In this document: one piece after another, positions 37,617-46,600 of the stretch
Numbering within the stretch: position 1 is the first letter of the stretch
How the letters are laid out: each line of letters starts with the position of its first letter
Assembly (NCBI RefSeq): GCF_030407435.1
Contig: NZ_JASDDK010000006.1
Coordinates: 1 to 64,000 of the forward strand
DNA from: Winogradskyella bathintestinalis
GTDB lineage: Bacteria; Bacteroidota; Bacteroidia; Flavobacteriales; Flavobacteriaceae
DNA: 64,000 nt
Direction of reading: 5' to 3'
Notes under the pieces: model-generated
Told to the model about the DNA's origin: nothing
Database searches by the model: none
What the model saw: only the letters and a program-made list of their open reading frames with translations
Position numbers and translations under genes: made by a program

Positions 37617-38405
37617 TTATTTTAAATTACTAGGAATTTCGCAAATTGGTATCGCTATCATTTTATGTTTATTGGATGTATTGTAACGCATAAAAATATC
37701 AAAAACCTCCCGATTTCTTCCTTCAAAATCTGTTCGTGTTTTACCTTCGTCTTTCATTTGCATGGCCCATTCCAATTCTGGATAGGAGGCGCCAATTTGA
37801 TCTTCATCACTTCTTGCATCACCAAACAAACCATCACTAGGCGCAGCATTCATAATGGACGCTGGTACTTTTAAATACTCCCCTATTTCGTAAACTTCAG
37901 ATTTTAATAAATCTGCAATTGGACTTAAATCCACGCCTCCATCACCGTATTTTGTATAAAAACCCACTCCAAAATCTTCTACTTTATTACCTGTACCTGC
38001 TACCAAAAGACCTAAAAGTCCTGCATGATAATACAATGTTGTCATTCGCAAACGCGCTCTTGTATTTGCCAAAGCCATATCTACTGTAGCTTTTTTACCG
38101 TCTAAACTGACTTCGGTTTTAAACTCTTCGAATACGGGAGTTAAGTTAACAACCTTATCTTTTACGTTAGAAAAACGTTCCTTTAATTGAGAAATGTGCT
38201 CTTGTGCTCTAGTTACATGACTCTCAGCTTGATGGATAGGCATCTCAATACACAAAAGATCTAAACCTGTTTTGGCACAAAGTGTAGATGTTACAGCAGA
38301 ATCAATTCCACCAGAAATACCAATAACAAAGCCGTTAACACCTGCCTTTACGGCATAGTCTTTTAACCAATCTACTAAATGATTTACAACCTGTTCCGTT
38401 TGCAT
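37617..38405 (-). CDS. nadE: NAD synthetase, ammonia-dependent
   Basis: The 262-residue enzyme adenylates and amidates nicotinate adenine dinucleotide to NAD. It has the ATP-pyrophosphatase loop GISGGIDSAV near residue 28, AGTGNKVEDFGVGFYTKYGDGGVDLSPI for substrate binding, and no glutaminase domain, so it should use ammonia directly. It is divergent from gldB and gldC, an arrangement that I recall as conserved in Flavobacteria, but no functional tie is known. Confidence 0.94.
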   Translation of the reverse strand: MQTEQVVNHLVDWLKDYAVKAGVNGFVIGISGGIDSAVTSTLCAKTGLDLLCIEMPIHQAESHVTRAQEHISQLKERFSNVKDKVVNLTPVFEEFKTEVSLDGKKATVDMALANTRARLRMTTLYYHAGLLGLLVAGTGNKVEDFGVGFYTKYGDGGVDLSPIADLLKSEVYEIGEYLKVPASIMNAAPSDGLFGDARSDEDQIGASYPELEWAMQMKDEGKTRTDFEGRNREVFDIFMRYNTSNKHKMIAIPICEIPSNLK

Positions 38406-38581
38406 AGTTTTTTATATTTTATATAAATTCGTTAATACTTTTTGATTCCATAAATTCTGATAATTAAAAACCTATATAAGCCATTTCTATTCTTTCACCA
38501 TCAAGAAGGAAACTGCAATAGAACTAGACACAATTATTTGCGCTTAAACTCAAAAAATAGAAATGAGTTCATAAAGAAGTG

Positions 38582-38589
38582 TACCTTTG
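38582..38589 (+). promoter_or_regulatory. -7 promoter element of gldBC
   Basis: TACCTTTG matches the consensus. It overlaps a TTG that could be read as an earlier gldB start, which argues that translation begins further downstream. No TTG lies at -33 spacing. Confidence 0.45.
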
Positions 38590-38637
38590 CACAACAAAAG
38601 TAACGCAATAGTGTTAAGATTAAAAATGTTTTACAAA

Positions 38638-39600
38638 ATGCAAATCAAATTTAATATTATAATTCTATTCATTTTAGTGCTACTATCCTGTGATGATGAC
38701 TCTAAGATTGAAAAAGAAATCGCAAAAATTGAAACTGATTTTACTGTAGAACGATTTGATAAAGCATTTTTCGAAGCCCTGCCCGAAAATTTGTTAGAGT
38801 TAAAAAGCGCCTATCCGTTTTTCTTTTCTAAACACATTCCAGACTCAATAGTAATTAATCGAATGGAAGATTCATTACAAAACAAATTACTAAACGAGGT
38901 GCAACAAACTTTTCCAGATTTTAAAACCTCTAAAGAAGAGTTAGAAGGCTTATTTAAACACTTAAAATATTACGATAAAACATTTAAGGCTCCTAGAGTA
39001 ATTACGCTAACGAACGACGTAGCTTACCGAGATAAAATTATAGTTAATGATTCTTTAGTACTTATTGCATTAGATAATTATTTAGGTGCTAAGCATGAAT
39101 TTTATCAGAACATACCCATGTTTATTGCCGCAAATTTGAATAAAAATCAAATTGTTTCGGATGTGGCCAATGGTTATGCTAAAAAATTCATCTTTCAAAC
39201 TCATAGGAAAACACTATTAGATGAAATGATTTATTTTGGAAAACTACTTTATTTCAAGGATATAATGATTCCGTTTAAAACAGATGCAGAAAAAATAGGC
39301 TATTCTGATGTTCAAATTAAATGGGCTGAAGCTAATGAAAGTCAAATATGGAGCTATTTTATTGAAAAGGAATTATTGTACAGTACCGATCCTAAATTGC
39401 CAAATCGTTTTATTGCAGATGCACCTTTTTCAAAATTTTATTTAGAATTAGACAACCAATCGCCAGGTCGTTTGGGTCAGTATATGGGTTGGCAAATTGT
39501 TAGGTCTTATGCCGAAAAAACAAATGAGGATTTATTAACAATTATGCAAACAGAACCTCAAGATATATTTAATAAAGCAAAATTTAAACCAAAAAAATAA
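38638..39600 (+). CDS. gldB: Gliding motility lipoprotein GldB
   Basis: The product has a lipobox ending LVLLSC (Cys18 from the start used here) and an acidic DDDS tail after it. The middle matches GldB proteins: VERFDKAFFEALPENL, ALDNYLGAKHEFYQ and LPNRFIADAPFSKFYLE. GldB is needed for gliding and type IX secretion in Flavobacterium johnsoniae. An ATG four codons earlier is equally possible, but longer frames overlap the promoter. The stop codon overlaps the gldC start by one base (TAATG), so the two are translationally coupled. Confidence 0.9.
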   Translation: MQIKFNIIILFILVLLSCDDDSKIEKEIAKIETDFTVERFDKAFFEALPENLLELKSAYPFFFSKHIPDSIVINRMEDSLQNKLLNEVQQTFPDFKTSKEELEGLFKHLKYYDKTFKAPRVITLTNDVAYRDKIIVNDSLVLIALDNYLGAKHEFYQNIPMFIAANLNKNQIVSDVANGYAKKFIFQTHRKTLLDEMIYFGKLLYFKDIMIPFKTDAEKIGYSDVQIKWAEANESQIWSYFIEKELLYSTDPKLPNRFIADAPFSKFYLELDNQSPGRLGQYMGWQIVRSYAEKTNEDLLTIMQTEPQDIFNKAKFKPKK

Positions 39601-39938
39601 TGTCTAAAGTTATAAAATCTAAAATAGTTCTAAATGTCGAACTAGACGAAAATCGTGTTCCCGAAAAATTAAATTGGTCTGCCCAAGACGGAGGTGTTAA
39701 CCACGAAGAAGCAAAAGCAATAATGTTATCGGTTTGGGATGGTAGTGCTCAAGAAACATTAAAAATAGATTTGTGGACCAAGGATATGCCTGTTGATGAA
39801 ATGAAATTGTTTTTTCATCAAACCTTAGTGACTATGAGTGATACATTTTTAAGGGCTACCCAAGATGAAAAAATGACCGCCACAATGAAAGATTTTTGTG
39901 ATTATTTCGCCGAGAAATTAGATCTTAAAAAGAAATAA
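39600..39938 (+). CDS. gldC: Gliding motility protein GldC
   Basis: The 112-residue cytoplasmic protein has no signal peptide and matches GldC by the block LNWSAQDGGVNHEEAKAIML and LKIDLWTKDMPVDEMK. In F. johnsoniae, loss of GldC impairs but does not abolish gliding. It overlaps gldB by one base and is followed by a strong bidirectional terminator. Confidence 0.92.
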   Translation: MSKVIKSKIVLNVELDENRVPEKLNWSAQDGGVNHEEAKAIMLSVWDGSAQETLKIDLWTKDMPVDEMKLFFHQTLVTMSDTFLRATQDEKMTATMKDFCDYFAEKLDLKKK

Positions 39939-39996
39939 CACAATTTTTTGTTGATTTAAATACCACTCCAAAATTAAACAAGAAAGGCTATAACTG

Positions 39997-40030
39997 AAAA
40001 TCTCAAAGAAAACACTTCTTTGAGATTTTT
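39997..40030 (+). terminator. Bidirectional terminator between gldC and the first paralog gene
   Basis: AAAATCTCAAAGAA and TTCTTTGAGATTTT form a 14-bp stem around a five-base loop, with A's before and T's after. It separates convergent genes. Confidence 0.9.
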
Positions 40031-40058
40031 ATTGACTTCTTTTATTTAACTAAAAACA

Positions 40059-40967
40059 CTAATTGGTTTCTACTGAATTAACTTTTTTATAATACGGTTT
40101 TAACTGAAAGCTTTCTGAGGCGATATTCATATAATCAGTCTTGTGTTTCCTTTTATGCTGCACAAACATAGACGAATCATAAATAGCCCAAACAATAAGT
40201 TCATTTAATCTCCCCGTTTTTGTAGTTAAGTCTATTTCATTTTTCTTAATTAAACGATCAACAGCTTCTTGGTCACTCATTCTTTGAATTTTTTCAGAGC
40301 TCTGACCATTGTTAATTTTATAAACCACCCAATATTTTTTATTCGGTTTTGAGATTGATCCTTTTGCTAAGGTGGACTGTGACGAATTAGCTCTTATCGA
40401 TGTTCCGCGTGCCGCAGTTGCTCTTTTTCCGGCTACTGCCAAGTCCGTTGTACTTGTATTGTACTCTTCTGTAAACGCATCTTTTTTAGACAAAACCAAT
40501 TGATTTGTTTTTTCAATATAATTTTCTTCATCAGATTGCATTTTAGTTTTTGGTTTCGTAAAATGCGCTACGAGATGTTTTTTAATTGGTCGGGTACTGA
40601 TAATGTTAGAATTACCAGTTATTAGTGGAGCAGCATCAAGCAAATCAAAAGGTTCGTTTCTAAGTAAAGTTATTACAATTAACTTATCTCTAAGTAGTAC
40701 TTCTACAATATATTTTCCGACAGGCAAATCAGCGACAGGAATGACAGCTTCATTGTTTCTAACCTTTATTATGCGCTCAAAATCGTCTTTAAAAATTGCA
40801 ACCTCAAAGATGGTTCTTTCACATTTAAAAATTAGACTATCGCCAGATGCAGTCAGGTCATGTTTTAGCTCTTTGGCTCTAACATTAGTATTTTGGAACA
40901 ATGTGGTTTTTTGACCATAAACTATAGTCGTCAAAAAGACAAACACAAGTGTGTATAGTAGTTTCAT
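40059..40967 (-). CDS. Secreted protein, paralog 1 of 3 in tandem
   Basis: The 302-residue protein has a signal peptide ending YGQ. Its N-terminal domain (about 20-110) shares with the next two genes the pattern AKxL, then DSLIFKC, VAIFKDDFERI and DLPVGKYIVEV, which looks like a beta-sandwich. A variable linker (about 115-210, Lys/Ser/Thr-rich) follows. The C-terminal domain begins YWVVYKIN and contains DQEAVDRLIKKNEI, LNELIVWAIYDSS and PYY near the end. I do not recognise the family. This copy has the longest linker. It has its own promoter element and does not look co-transcribed with its neighbours. Confidence 0.7.
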   Translation of the reverse strand: MKLLYTLVFVFLTTIVYGQKTTLFQNTNVRAKELKHDLTASGDSLIFKCERTIFEVAIFKDDFERIIKVRNNEAVIPVADLPVGKYIVEVLLRDKLIVITLLRNEPFDLLDAAPLITGNSNIISTRPIKKHLVAHFTKPKTKMQSDEENYIEKTNQLVLSKKDAFTEEYNTSTTDLAVAGKRATAARGTSIRANSSQSTLAKGSISKPNKKYWVVYKINNGQSSEKIQRMSDQEAVDRLIKKNEIDLTTKTGRLNELIVWAIYDSSMFVQHKRKHKTDYMNIASESFQLKPYYKKVNSVETN

Positions 40968-41041
40968 AATAAGTAGGTTTTGTTTTTGGGAAACAATTTT
41001 AACACCGAAAAAGCCTCGTAAGACTTCTTAGATGTTAACTA

Positions 41042-41049
41042 CAAAGTTA
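41042..41049 (-). promoter_or_regulatory. -7 element of paralog 1
   Basis: Read on the minus strand this is TAACTTTG, 74 bases upstream of the start codon. The same element precedes paralog 2 at almost the same distance. Confidence 0.5.
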
Positions 41050-41194
41050 TTAGATTTTCTGTATTGATTTTTAAAATTCAGTTATGTTACTTGTTTTGTA
41101 GTTAATGTGTATCGGGTGTCGACATAACACAAAAATCATGGCATAAACACACATTAACTCACAAGCTATCATTATTTAACCTGCTGTATCGTGC

Positions 41195-41953
41195 TTAAAG
41201 ATTTACCACTTTATTATTAGTAGAGTAATATGGAATTGTATTGAATAAATCCGAGTTTAATGAATAGAAGAAATCGGGATTTGAAACCTGATGTTCCATA
41301 AATTTGGATGTATCATAAACTTCCCAAATCATCAACTCACTATGGCGGCCTGCAACTCTTTTTAACTGTTCCTTATGTTTTAAAATCATTCTATCCACAG
41401 AGGTCTTGTCTAATAATTGCATGGTTCTATTAGCACCACTTTTAGTATTTATTTTACGTACCGCCCAATAAAACTTTTGATTTTTATAAGTCGGATGCTT
41501 CGGCTTAGAGCCTGTTAAAATAAATGCAATACTTTTATTCGGTACTTTCGTTATTACCTTCAAACTTTCATCTAGCATCATACCTTTACCCTCATTAATG
41601 TCCTTATTATAATGGATTTCTGATGTCTGCAAATCAGTGTGTCGCATCAACCCTATTAATACCACCTTATCTTCTAATTTGGTTTCTAGCACAAATTTGC
41701 CTTCCGGAATATCTCCCAAGTAAATTTTTGCTTCATAATTATCTATTATAATTATTTTTTCGAAATCTTCATTAAAAATATCAACTTGGAGGATTTTAGT
41801 CTTACAAGCTAGTAGAATACTATCCTTGGCGGCATTCAATTGATGCGATAAGTCTTTGGCTTTTGGATTATTGTTTTTTAACAATGTAATGTTTTGACCG
41901 TAATTATTTACAGCCACAAGTAGGATGACGAGTGTACAAATGTTTTTAATCAT
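41195..41953 (-). CDS. Secreted protein, paralog 2 of 3 in tandem
   Basis: The 252-residue protein shares the layout of its neighbours: a signal peptide ending YGQ, the block AKDLSHQL then KDSILLACK, VDIFNEDFEKI, and DIPEGKFVLE. The C-terminal domain starts FYWAVRKINTKSG and has DKTSVDRMILKHKEQL, SELMIWEVYDTSKF and a final PYY. Its linker is short. It is probably periplasmic or extracellular. No enzyme motif, TonB box or C-terminal sorting domain is seen. Function is unknown. Confidence 0.7.
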   Translation of the reverse strand: MIKNICTLVILLVAVNNYGQNITLLKNNNPKAKDLSHQLNAAKDSILLACKTKILQVDIFNEDFEKIIIIDNYEAKIYLGDIPEGKFVLETKLEDKVVLIGLMRHTDLQTSEIHYNKDINEGKGMMLDESLKVITKVPNKSIAFILTGSKPKHPTYKNQKFYWAVRKINTKSGANRTMQLLDKTSVDRMILKHKEQLKRVAGRHSELMIWEVYDTSKFMEHQVSNPDFFYSLNSDLFNTIPYYSTNNKVVNL

Positions 41954-42274
41954 AACATTTACTTTTAAAATTTGTGGGCTAAAAGCAAATACCTGTGAAT
42001 TAAAACATCAATATTTACCTTTCTAAAAGCAAAGTTATAATCATCGGACTACGCTAAAATATTTCTAAGACATCTTGCAGCTTTTTTAGATAAGGCACAA
42101 GCACACACGATGTAAAGCAAAAAATAAAGGTTTAATTTAACTCCAATTTTGTTGAAGTTTTTTCTATTTGAAAGAGATATAGAATTTTTAAATTGACAAT
42201 TTAAAGTTATTCAAACTATTGTTTATAATGAGCAAAAGACAGTTGAAGAATATAAAATGATGTAAAAACAGTCA
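41954..42274. other. Gap between paralogs 2 and 3
   Basis: About 320 bases hold only a promoter -7 element for paralog 2 and AT-rich DNA. I found no terminator hairpin after paralog 3, and no coding frame. Confidence 0.4.
42030..42037 (-). promoter_or_regulatory. -7 element of paralog 2
   Basis: TAACTTTG on the minus strand, 76 bases upstream of the start codon, placed as in paralog 1. Confidence 0.5.
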
Positions 42275-43036
42275 TTAAGGTAATTCATCTGTATCGAAAT
42301 TCACATTCGCCGATGCATAGTACGGTTTTCCATTAAATATTTTCGAATTGTCAGATGATTTAAAATAGGTGGGTTTTCTTAACTGCTTACGCATAAATTT
42401 TGAAGAATTATAGACTTCATATACAATCAACGTATTATTTTTTGCAATTTCAGTATTCAATTCCAGCTTGTTTTTTGAAATCATTCTAGACACTTCATTT
42501 ATATTTTCTAAACTCATAGATTTATAGGAACCTGAAGACGTGTTTTTTTCATACACCACCCAATATGATATTTTCTCTGAATCTAATTCTTCACTTGTAA
42601 TATTTTCGCTTACCAAGGCGGAGCTGTCATTAGAAGTTTCAACACTATTATCTGTTTGAGCAACTGCGGAGTCATCATTAATATTTATATCTAAAATTTC
42701 AGGATCGGGAACAATTGGTCCATTTTTTACTAAGTACATTATAATCCGTTTCCTACCAAGTCTGGCCTGAACGATATACTCGCCTACCGGTAGATTTCCA
42801 ACTTCAATTTTAGATTCATAATTATTTACAGGAATACTTTTCATGTAATCGTTATTAAAAATATCTACTTGTCGAATTACTTTATCACTTTTAAATATTA
42901 AACTATCCCCTTTCTTATTAATATTTTGCTCTAGTCCGCTAGCCGCTCTGTTGTGATTTTTTTCAAATGTGACATCTTGACCATAAGAGAAGATGGCAAA
43001 AATTGTAAATAGTAGAATAGAATATTGTTTAATCAT
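42275..43036 (-). CDS. Secreted protein, paralog 3 of 3 in tandem
   Basis: The 253-residue protein has a signal peptide ending YGQ, then GDSLIFKSDK, VDIFNNDYMKS and NLPVGEYIVQA as in the other two. Its linker (about 110-160) is acidic and Ser-rich rather than basic. The C-terminal domain begins SYWVVYEKNTSSG and has NEVSRMISKNKLEL, TLIVYEVYNSSKF and PYY. The linker differs in charge from paralog 1, so the two ends are probably the functional domains. Family unknown. Confidence 0.7.
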   Translation of the reverse strand: MIKQYSILLFTIFAIFSYGQDVTFEKNHNRAASGLEQNINKKGDSLIFKSDKVIRQVDIFNNDYMKSIPVNNYESKIEVGNLPVGEYIVQARLGRKRIIMYLVKNGPIVPDPEILDININDDSAVAQTDNSVETSNDSSALVSENITSEELDSEKISYWVVYEKNTSSGSYKSMSLENINEVSRMISKNKLELNTEIAKNNTLIVYEVYNSSKFMRKQLRKPTYFKSSDNSKIFNGKPYYASANVNFDTDELP

Positions 43037-43079
43037 GATTTTATAAGTCTAGAGTCGTTTAGTCGATACTTTACGCCTT

Positions 43080-43087
43080 CAAAGATA
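43080..43087 (-). promoter_or_regulatory. -7 element of paralog 3
   Basis: TATCTTTG on the minus strand, 43 bases upstream of the start codon. Together with the two others it suggests that each paralog is transcribed separately. Confidence 0.45.
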
Positions 43088-43219
43088 CTTAGATCCAAGT
43101 CTTTTCTATAACGCTATTCGTCAATTATTTAATTCATATAAGCGAAATTATTACATCAAAAAAATTAAGACTTAAAAATAATTTGAGTGATATTTAACAT
43201 TAAATATTTAAATTAGCTT

Positions 43220-43837
43220 ATGCGAAAAATACTATTCGGTGTTATAATTACATTAGTTGTTTTATTCACTTTTAAATATTGTGGAGACCAAAAAGATGAT
43301 AAAATTATATTACAAGAAAATTCTGCTTTAATACGAGAACAGCTTAAAAATGTCAGCAAACTAATAGTAACTGAAGGTCACTTTAGTCAAGTTTTTTCAT
43401 ATAGTAAAAAGGATAAAGTAATTTTTGATCGGTTTATTGAAGTCGAAAAGAAAGCTTTAGTCGTAGTTAATGCAGATGTTACGGTTGCATACGATTTAAG
43501 TAAAATTGAATATGAAATAGACGAACTAACTAAAACGCTTCGCATAATAAGTATCCCAAAGGAAGAAATAAAAATAAATCCAGATTTTGAATATTACGAT
43601 GTTCAAGCTGACTATTTAAGTCAGTTTGAAGCTAAAGATTATAATGACATTAAAGTGACGGTAAAAAAGCAGTTGATGAAAAATATTGAAGCTTCAGACT
43701 TAAAATCTAATGCACAGAACCGCTTAATTAGTGAACTTTCAAAATTTTATATACTTACTAATTCTTTGGGTTGGACATTAGAATACAACGAAAACCCAAT
43801 TGAATCCTCAGAAGCATTACAGAAACTTAAACTATAA
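43220..43837 (+). CDS. DUF4230 membrane-anchored protein
   Basis: The 205-residue protein has one N-terminal transmembrane segment (ILFGVIITLVVLFTF). The outer part includes VSKLIVTEGHFSQVFSYS and ALVVVNADVTVAYDLS, which match the DUF4230 pattern. The function is unknown; the family is widespread in Bacteroidota and Firmicutes. It converges with the rhodanese gene without a gap. Confidence 0.8.
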   Translation: MRKILFGVIITLVVLFTFKYCGDQKDDKIILQENSALIREQLKNVSKLIVTEGHFSQVFSYSKKDKVIFDRFIEVEKKALVVVNADVTVAYDLSKIEYEIDELTKTLRIISIPKEEIKINPDFEYYDVQADYLSQFEAKDYNDIKVTVKKQLMKNIEASDLKSNAQNRLISELSKFYILTNSLGWTLEYNENPIESSEALQKLKL

Positions 43838-44143
43838 TTAGAGCTTGCTTTTTAAGCTCAGCCAGCCACCACCATTGGTTGCCTCAATGTTATTTAAATT
43901 TAAAAATTTTGCAGCTTTAGCAGAACGAACACCACTTTGGCAACACGTAATAATTGGTTTGTTCAGTTGTTTTACTTCACCAACTCTGTTATTAAGTTCG
44001 TTTAGCGGAATATGAACAGAATTTTCAATATGTCCATTGTCCCATTCTTTTTGTGTTCTAACATCTAATATTACAGCATCTCTTGTAAGATAATCTTTAA
44101 TACGACGCTTTTTAGCGCCAAAAATAAATTCTAATAATCCCAT
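43838..44143 (-). CDS. Single-domain rhodanese-like protein
   Basis: The 101-residue protein is one rhodanese domain. The active loop CQSGVRS (catalytic Cys68, Arg73) is complete, and the CH2-type motif reads DVRTQKEWDNGHIENSVHIPL. It could carry sulfur as a persulfide on Cys68. It has no signal peptide. The gene starts five bases after the aromatic amino acid hydroxylase gene, so they form an operon, though no functional link is known. Confidence 0.9.
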   Translation of the reverse strand: MGLLEFIFGAKKRRIKDYLTRDAVILDVRTQKEWDNGHIENSVHIPLNELNNRVGEVKQLNKPIITCCQSGVRSAKAAKFLNLNNIEATNGGGWLSLKSKL

Positions 44144-44148
44144 TTTTT

Positions 44149-45891
44149 TTATTTAATTAGTTCTAAGCCGTCAGTGATAAGGTGTTCTATTTTTGGCCTT
44201 TGCGTTTTTATGGCATTAAGTTGGTTTAAAATAGAAGTACTTAATGTTTTGTCGTGATTTTTAGACAATTCATACAACTCTAATCGCAAAAGCCAATCGG
44301 TAGGATGATTTTTGTCTAAAAGAGTAACTATTTGTTTAGCACTATCAGTATTATAAGATGATCTTCTTAACTCTTGAGTGGATTTATAAAGAGACTCAAG
44401 CTCTATTTTATGTTCAGTTTTAGGTAATTGCTGCGTTTCGGTTTCAGAAACATGATATAAATTATCGAAAGATCTGTAATCTGCGGCACCAGCAAAAGCG
44501 GAAGATATAGATGAGCCTACGGCAAGTTTAAAAGTACCTTGTTCAGGTGAGAATAAGACGTCGTTTTTGTAATTTACTGTACAATCTTCAAATTCAATGA
44601 GGATAAGTTTACCGTAAACATTTCTAATTCCGGTCACATTTAAACCTTCAATTGTAATACCACTTTCATATTCTATGGCAATACGTTTACCATCGTAAAA
44701 ATTGTAGGCTTTTAAATCGCGAGGTTGCATATCTTCAATAGCTAAGCTTATTCCTTTTAATTTACCAATTGGTGAGCTAAACCCGTTTGGGTTGGCGTCT
44801 TTTCCATGTCCTATAAGTTCCTTTTCTCTGTTCGCTAAAGCCGTTGGGCCTTCGGTTTTGAAGAAAACAACATTATTGTCTTCATCTGTAATCATATTTG
44901 TGAACACACCAGAAATCTGTAAGCCTGTATTAAGCTCTATGCTTCCAACTTTTTTAGAATCTATGAGTTTTTGCAAACCTCTAAAACCACCTTTTCTAAG
45001 TGCCATTGTTCCGGCGAATTCCTCTAAAACCTCCATTAAATAAGCGAAATCTGGAGTGACATAAAGTTGAGGTTGTGGTTTTGTTATGTCAAATTCAACT
45101 TCGGCAGCATCAATACTGTAGCGTTTTTTTTCAACCTCATTAGTCATGCACCATTTGCTTTCTCCTATGGAAGATAATAAACCTGCGCCATAAATTTTTG
45201 GATTTTCAACAGTGCCAATTAAACCGTATTCAACTGTCCACCAATGTAAATTTCTGATTTTTGCCATTTCAGAAAGTGGCACTTTTTTATTTTGTAGATC
45301 ATTAACATGTGTTTCTGCATTGTCAATGTCTTCTTGTGAACTATTGGGTGCTTCTTTTAAAATTGAAAGTTTTCTAACGGCTTCATACATGTCATTATCG
45401 TGTGAAGATAAAATGGCTTTGGCACCAACTTCTCCAAAACGTCTTAAATACTCAGCATAATCTGGGTTTGCAATTATTGGTGCATGTCCAGCCGCTTCAT
45501 GTATAATATCTGGTGCTGGCGTATATTCTATATTTTCTAATTGTCTAATCTCAGAGGCAATCACCAGAATTTTATATGCCTGAAACTCCATAAACGCATT
45601 TGGTGGAATAAAACCATCAACCGAAACGGCAGCCCAACCAATGTTTTTCAGTATTCGGTTCATGCCGTACATGCTTGGAATTGTATCAATAGAAATCCCA
45701 GTAGTATCCAGTCCATTTAAATACGAATGATGCGCAACCTTACTCAAATAAGAAACGTTTTTACGCATTACATAGCGCCAAACAGCTTGGTTTATTGGAG
45801 AATAATCATCGTAATGCTGCGGCTTAATAAATTGTTTTAAGTGTGGTGGAAGCCTATCTATAAGCGGATTGGTTTCTATGCTTTTATCCAT
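44149..45891 (-). CDS. Aromatic amino acid hydroxylase (phenylalanine 4-monooxygenase type), long form
   Basis: The 580-residue protein has the iron site of pterin-dependent hydroxylases: HEAAGH gives His131 and His136, and WWTVEYGLIG gives Glu221. The catalytic domain covers about 30-330 with a polar insert at about 180-205. The remaining 250 residues form a beta-rich region (GKLKGISLAIEDMQPR, VTGIRNVYGKLILIEFED) and a helical end; typical bacterial enzymes of about 300 residues lack these. It would convert phenylalanine to tyrosine with tetrahydropterin and oxygen. It lies next to the paa cluster, suggesting a shared place in aromatic amino acid use. Confidence 0.88.
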   Translation of the reverse strand: MDKSIETNPLIDRLPPHLKQFIKPQHYDDYSPINQAVWRYVMRKNVSYLSKVAHHSYLNGLDTTGISIDTIPSMYGMNRILKNIGWAAVSVDGFIPPNAFMEFQAYKILVIASEIRQLENIEYTPAPDIIHEAAGHAPIIANPDYAEYLRRFGEVGAKAILSSHDNDMYEAVRKLSILKEAPNSSQEDIDNAETHVNDLQNKKVPLSEMAKIRNLHWWTVEYGLIGTVENPKIYGAGLLSSIGESKWCMTNEVEKKRYSIDAAEVEFDITKPQPQLYVTPDFAYLMEVLEEFAGTMALRKGGFRGLQKLIDSKKVGSIELNTGLQISGVFTNMITDEDNNVVFFKTEGPTALANREKELIGHGKDANPNGFSSPIGKLKGISLAIEDMQPRDLKAYNFYDGKRIAIEYESGITIEGLNVTGIRNVYGKLILIEFEDCTVNYKNDVLFSPEQGTFKLAVGSSISSAFAGAADYRSFDNLYHVSETETQQLPKTEHKIELESLYKSTQELRRSSYNTDSAKQIVTLLDKNHPTDWLLRLELYELSKNHDKTLSTSILNQLNAIKTQRPKIEHLITDGLELIK

Positions 45892-45925
45892 AATTCTAAT
45901 AGTACTTGTCGATTTTTATGACAGC

Positions 45926-45933
45926 CAAAGTTA
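45926..45933 (-). promoter_or_regulatory. -7 element of the hydroxylase-rhodanese operon
   Basis: TAACTTTG on the minus strand, 34 bases before the start codon. No clear -33 element. Confidence 0.45.
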
Positions 45934-46000
45934 AGAATAAAACAGCCTTTCTATGTTCTATTTATTATTGTAGTTTGCAATAGTAATTTAATTAGGACCA

Positions 46001-46570
46001 ATGAAACAAGAAACACGTAAAGACGAAATTGTAAACACCGCTGCAAAACTTTTCAAAGAAAAAGGATACAGCGCAGTAACAATGCGCGATTTGGCAACGA
46101 CAATGGGCATAAAAGCGGCAAGTCTTTACAACCATATCAGCTCTAAACAAGATTTGTTAAAAACAATTATCATTTCAATTGCGGAAGAATTTACTAATGG
46201 TATGGATGCTATTATAAATTCAGAAGTGTCCACCATTTCTAAGCTGAAAGAAATAATAAATTTACACGTAGCAATCACCGCCAATAATACTAGCGGTATG
46301 GCTTCATTAAATAATGATTGGATGCATCTTGAAGAACAACTAGACTACTACTTAAAGCTGAGAACAGATTATGAAAATAACTTTTTAACAATCATTAAAG
46401 AAGGCATAAGTAATTCAGAAATAAAAGCAAACAATCCGGAAATCATTATGTTTTCTATGCTTACTACTTTACGTTCCTTGTACCTTTGGATACCTAAAAA
46501 AGAAGATCTTAACACATCAGATTTGTCAAACAGCCTAAATGATGTGCTCATTCACGGAATTAACAAATAA
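46001..46570 (+). CDS. TetR/AcrR family regulator, likely of the phenylacetate genes
   Basis: The 189-residue protein has an N-terminal TetR helix-turn-helix (residues of about 10-57, with the pattern AVTMRDLATTMGIKAASLYNHISSK). A helical ligand-binding domain follows. It is transcribed in the same direction as paaE, 68 bases upstream, and a 20-base palindrome lies between the two. By analogy with PaaR-type repressors, it would release DNA on binding phenylacetyl-CoA; this is inference. The divergent gene on its other side is the aromatic amino acid hydroxylase. Confidence 0.85.
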   Translation: MKQETRKDEIVNTAAKLFKEKGYSAVTMRDLATTMGIKAASLYNHISSKQDLLKTIIISIAEEFTNGMDAIINSEVSTISKLKEIINLHVAITANNTSGMASLNNDWMHLEEQLDYYLKLRTDYENNFLTIIKEGISNSEIKANNPEIIMFSMLTTLRSLYLWIPKKEDLNTSDLSNSLNDVLIHGINK

Positions 46571-46586
46571 TTTCATTTTTATTTCT

Positions 46587-46594
46587 TAACTTTG
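46587..46594 (+). promoter_or_regulatory. -7 promoter element of the paa operon
   Basis: TAACTTTG matches the consensus. Transcription would start around 46600, at the edge of the palindrome that follows. No TTG lies at -33. Confidence 0.5.
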
Positions 46595-46600
46595 TCATGT

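Noticed and set aside
38587-38637. A TTG start giving GldB 17 extra residues
   Set aside because: The TTG overlaps the -7 promoter element and would place a polar segment before the lipoprotein signal.
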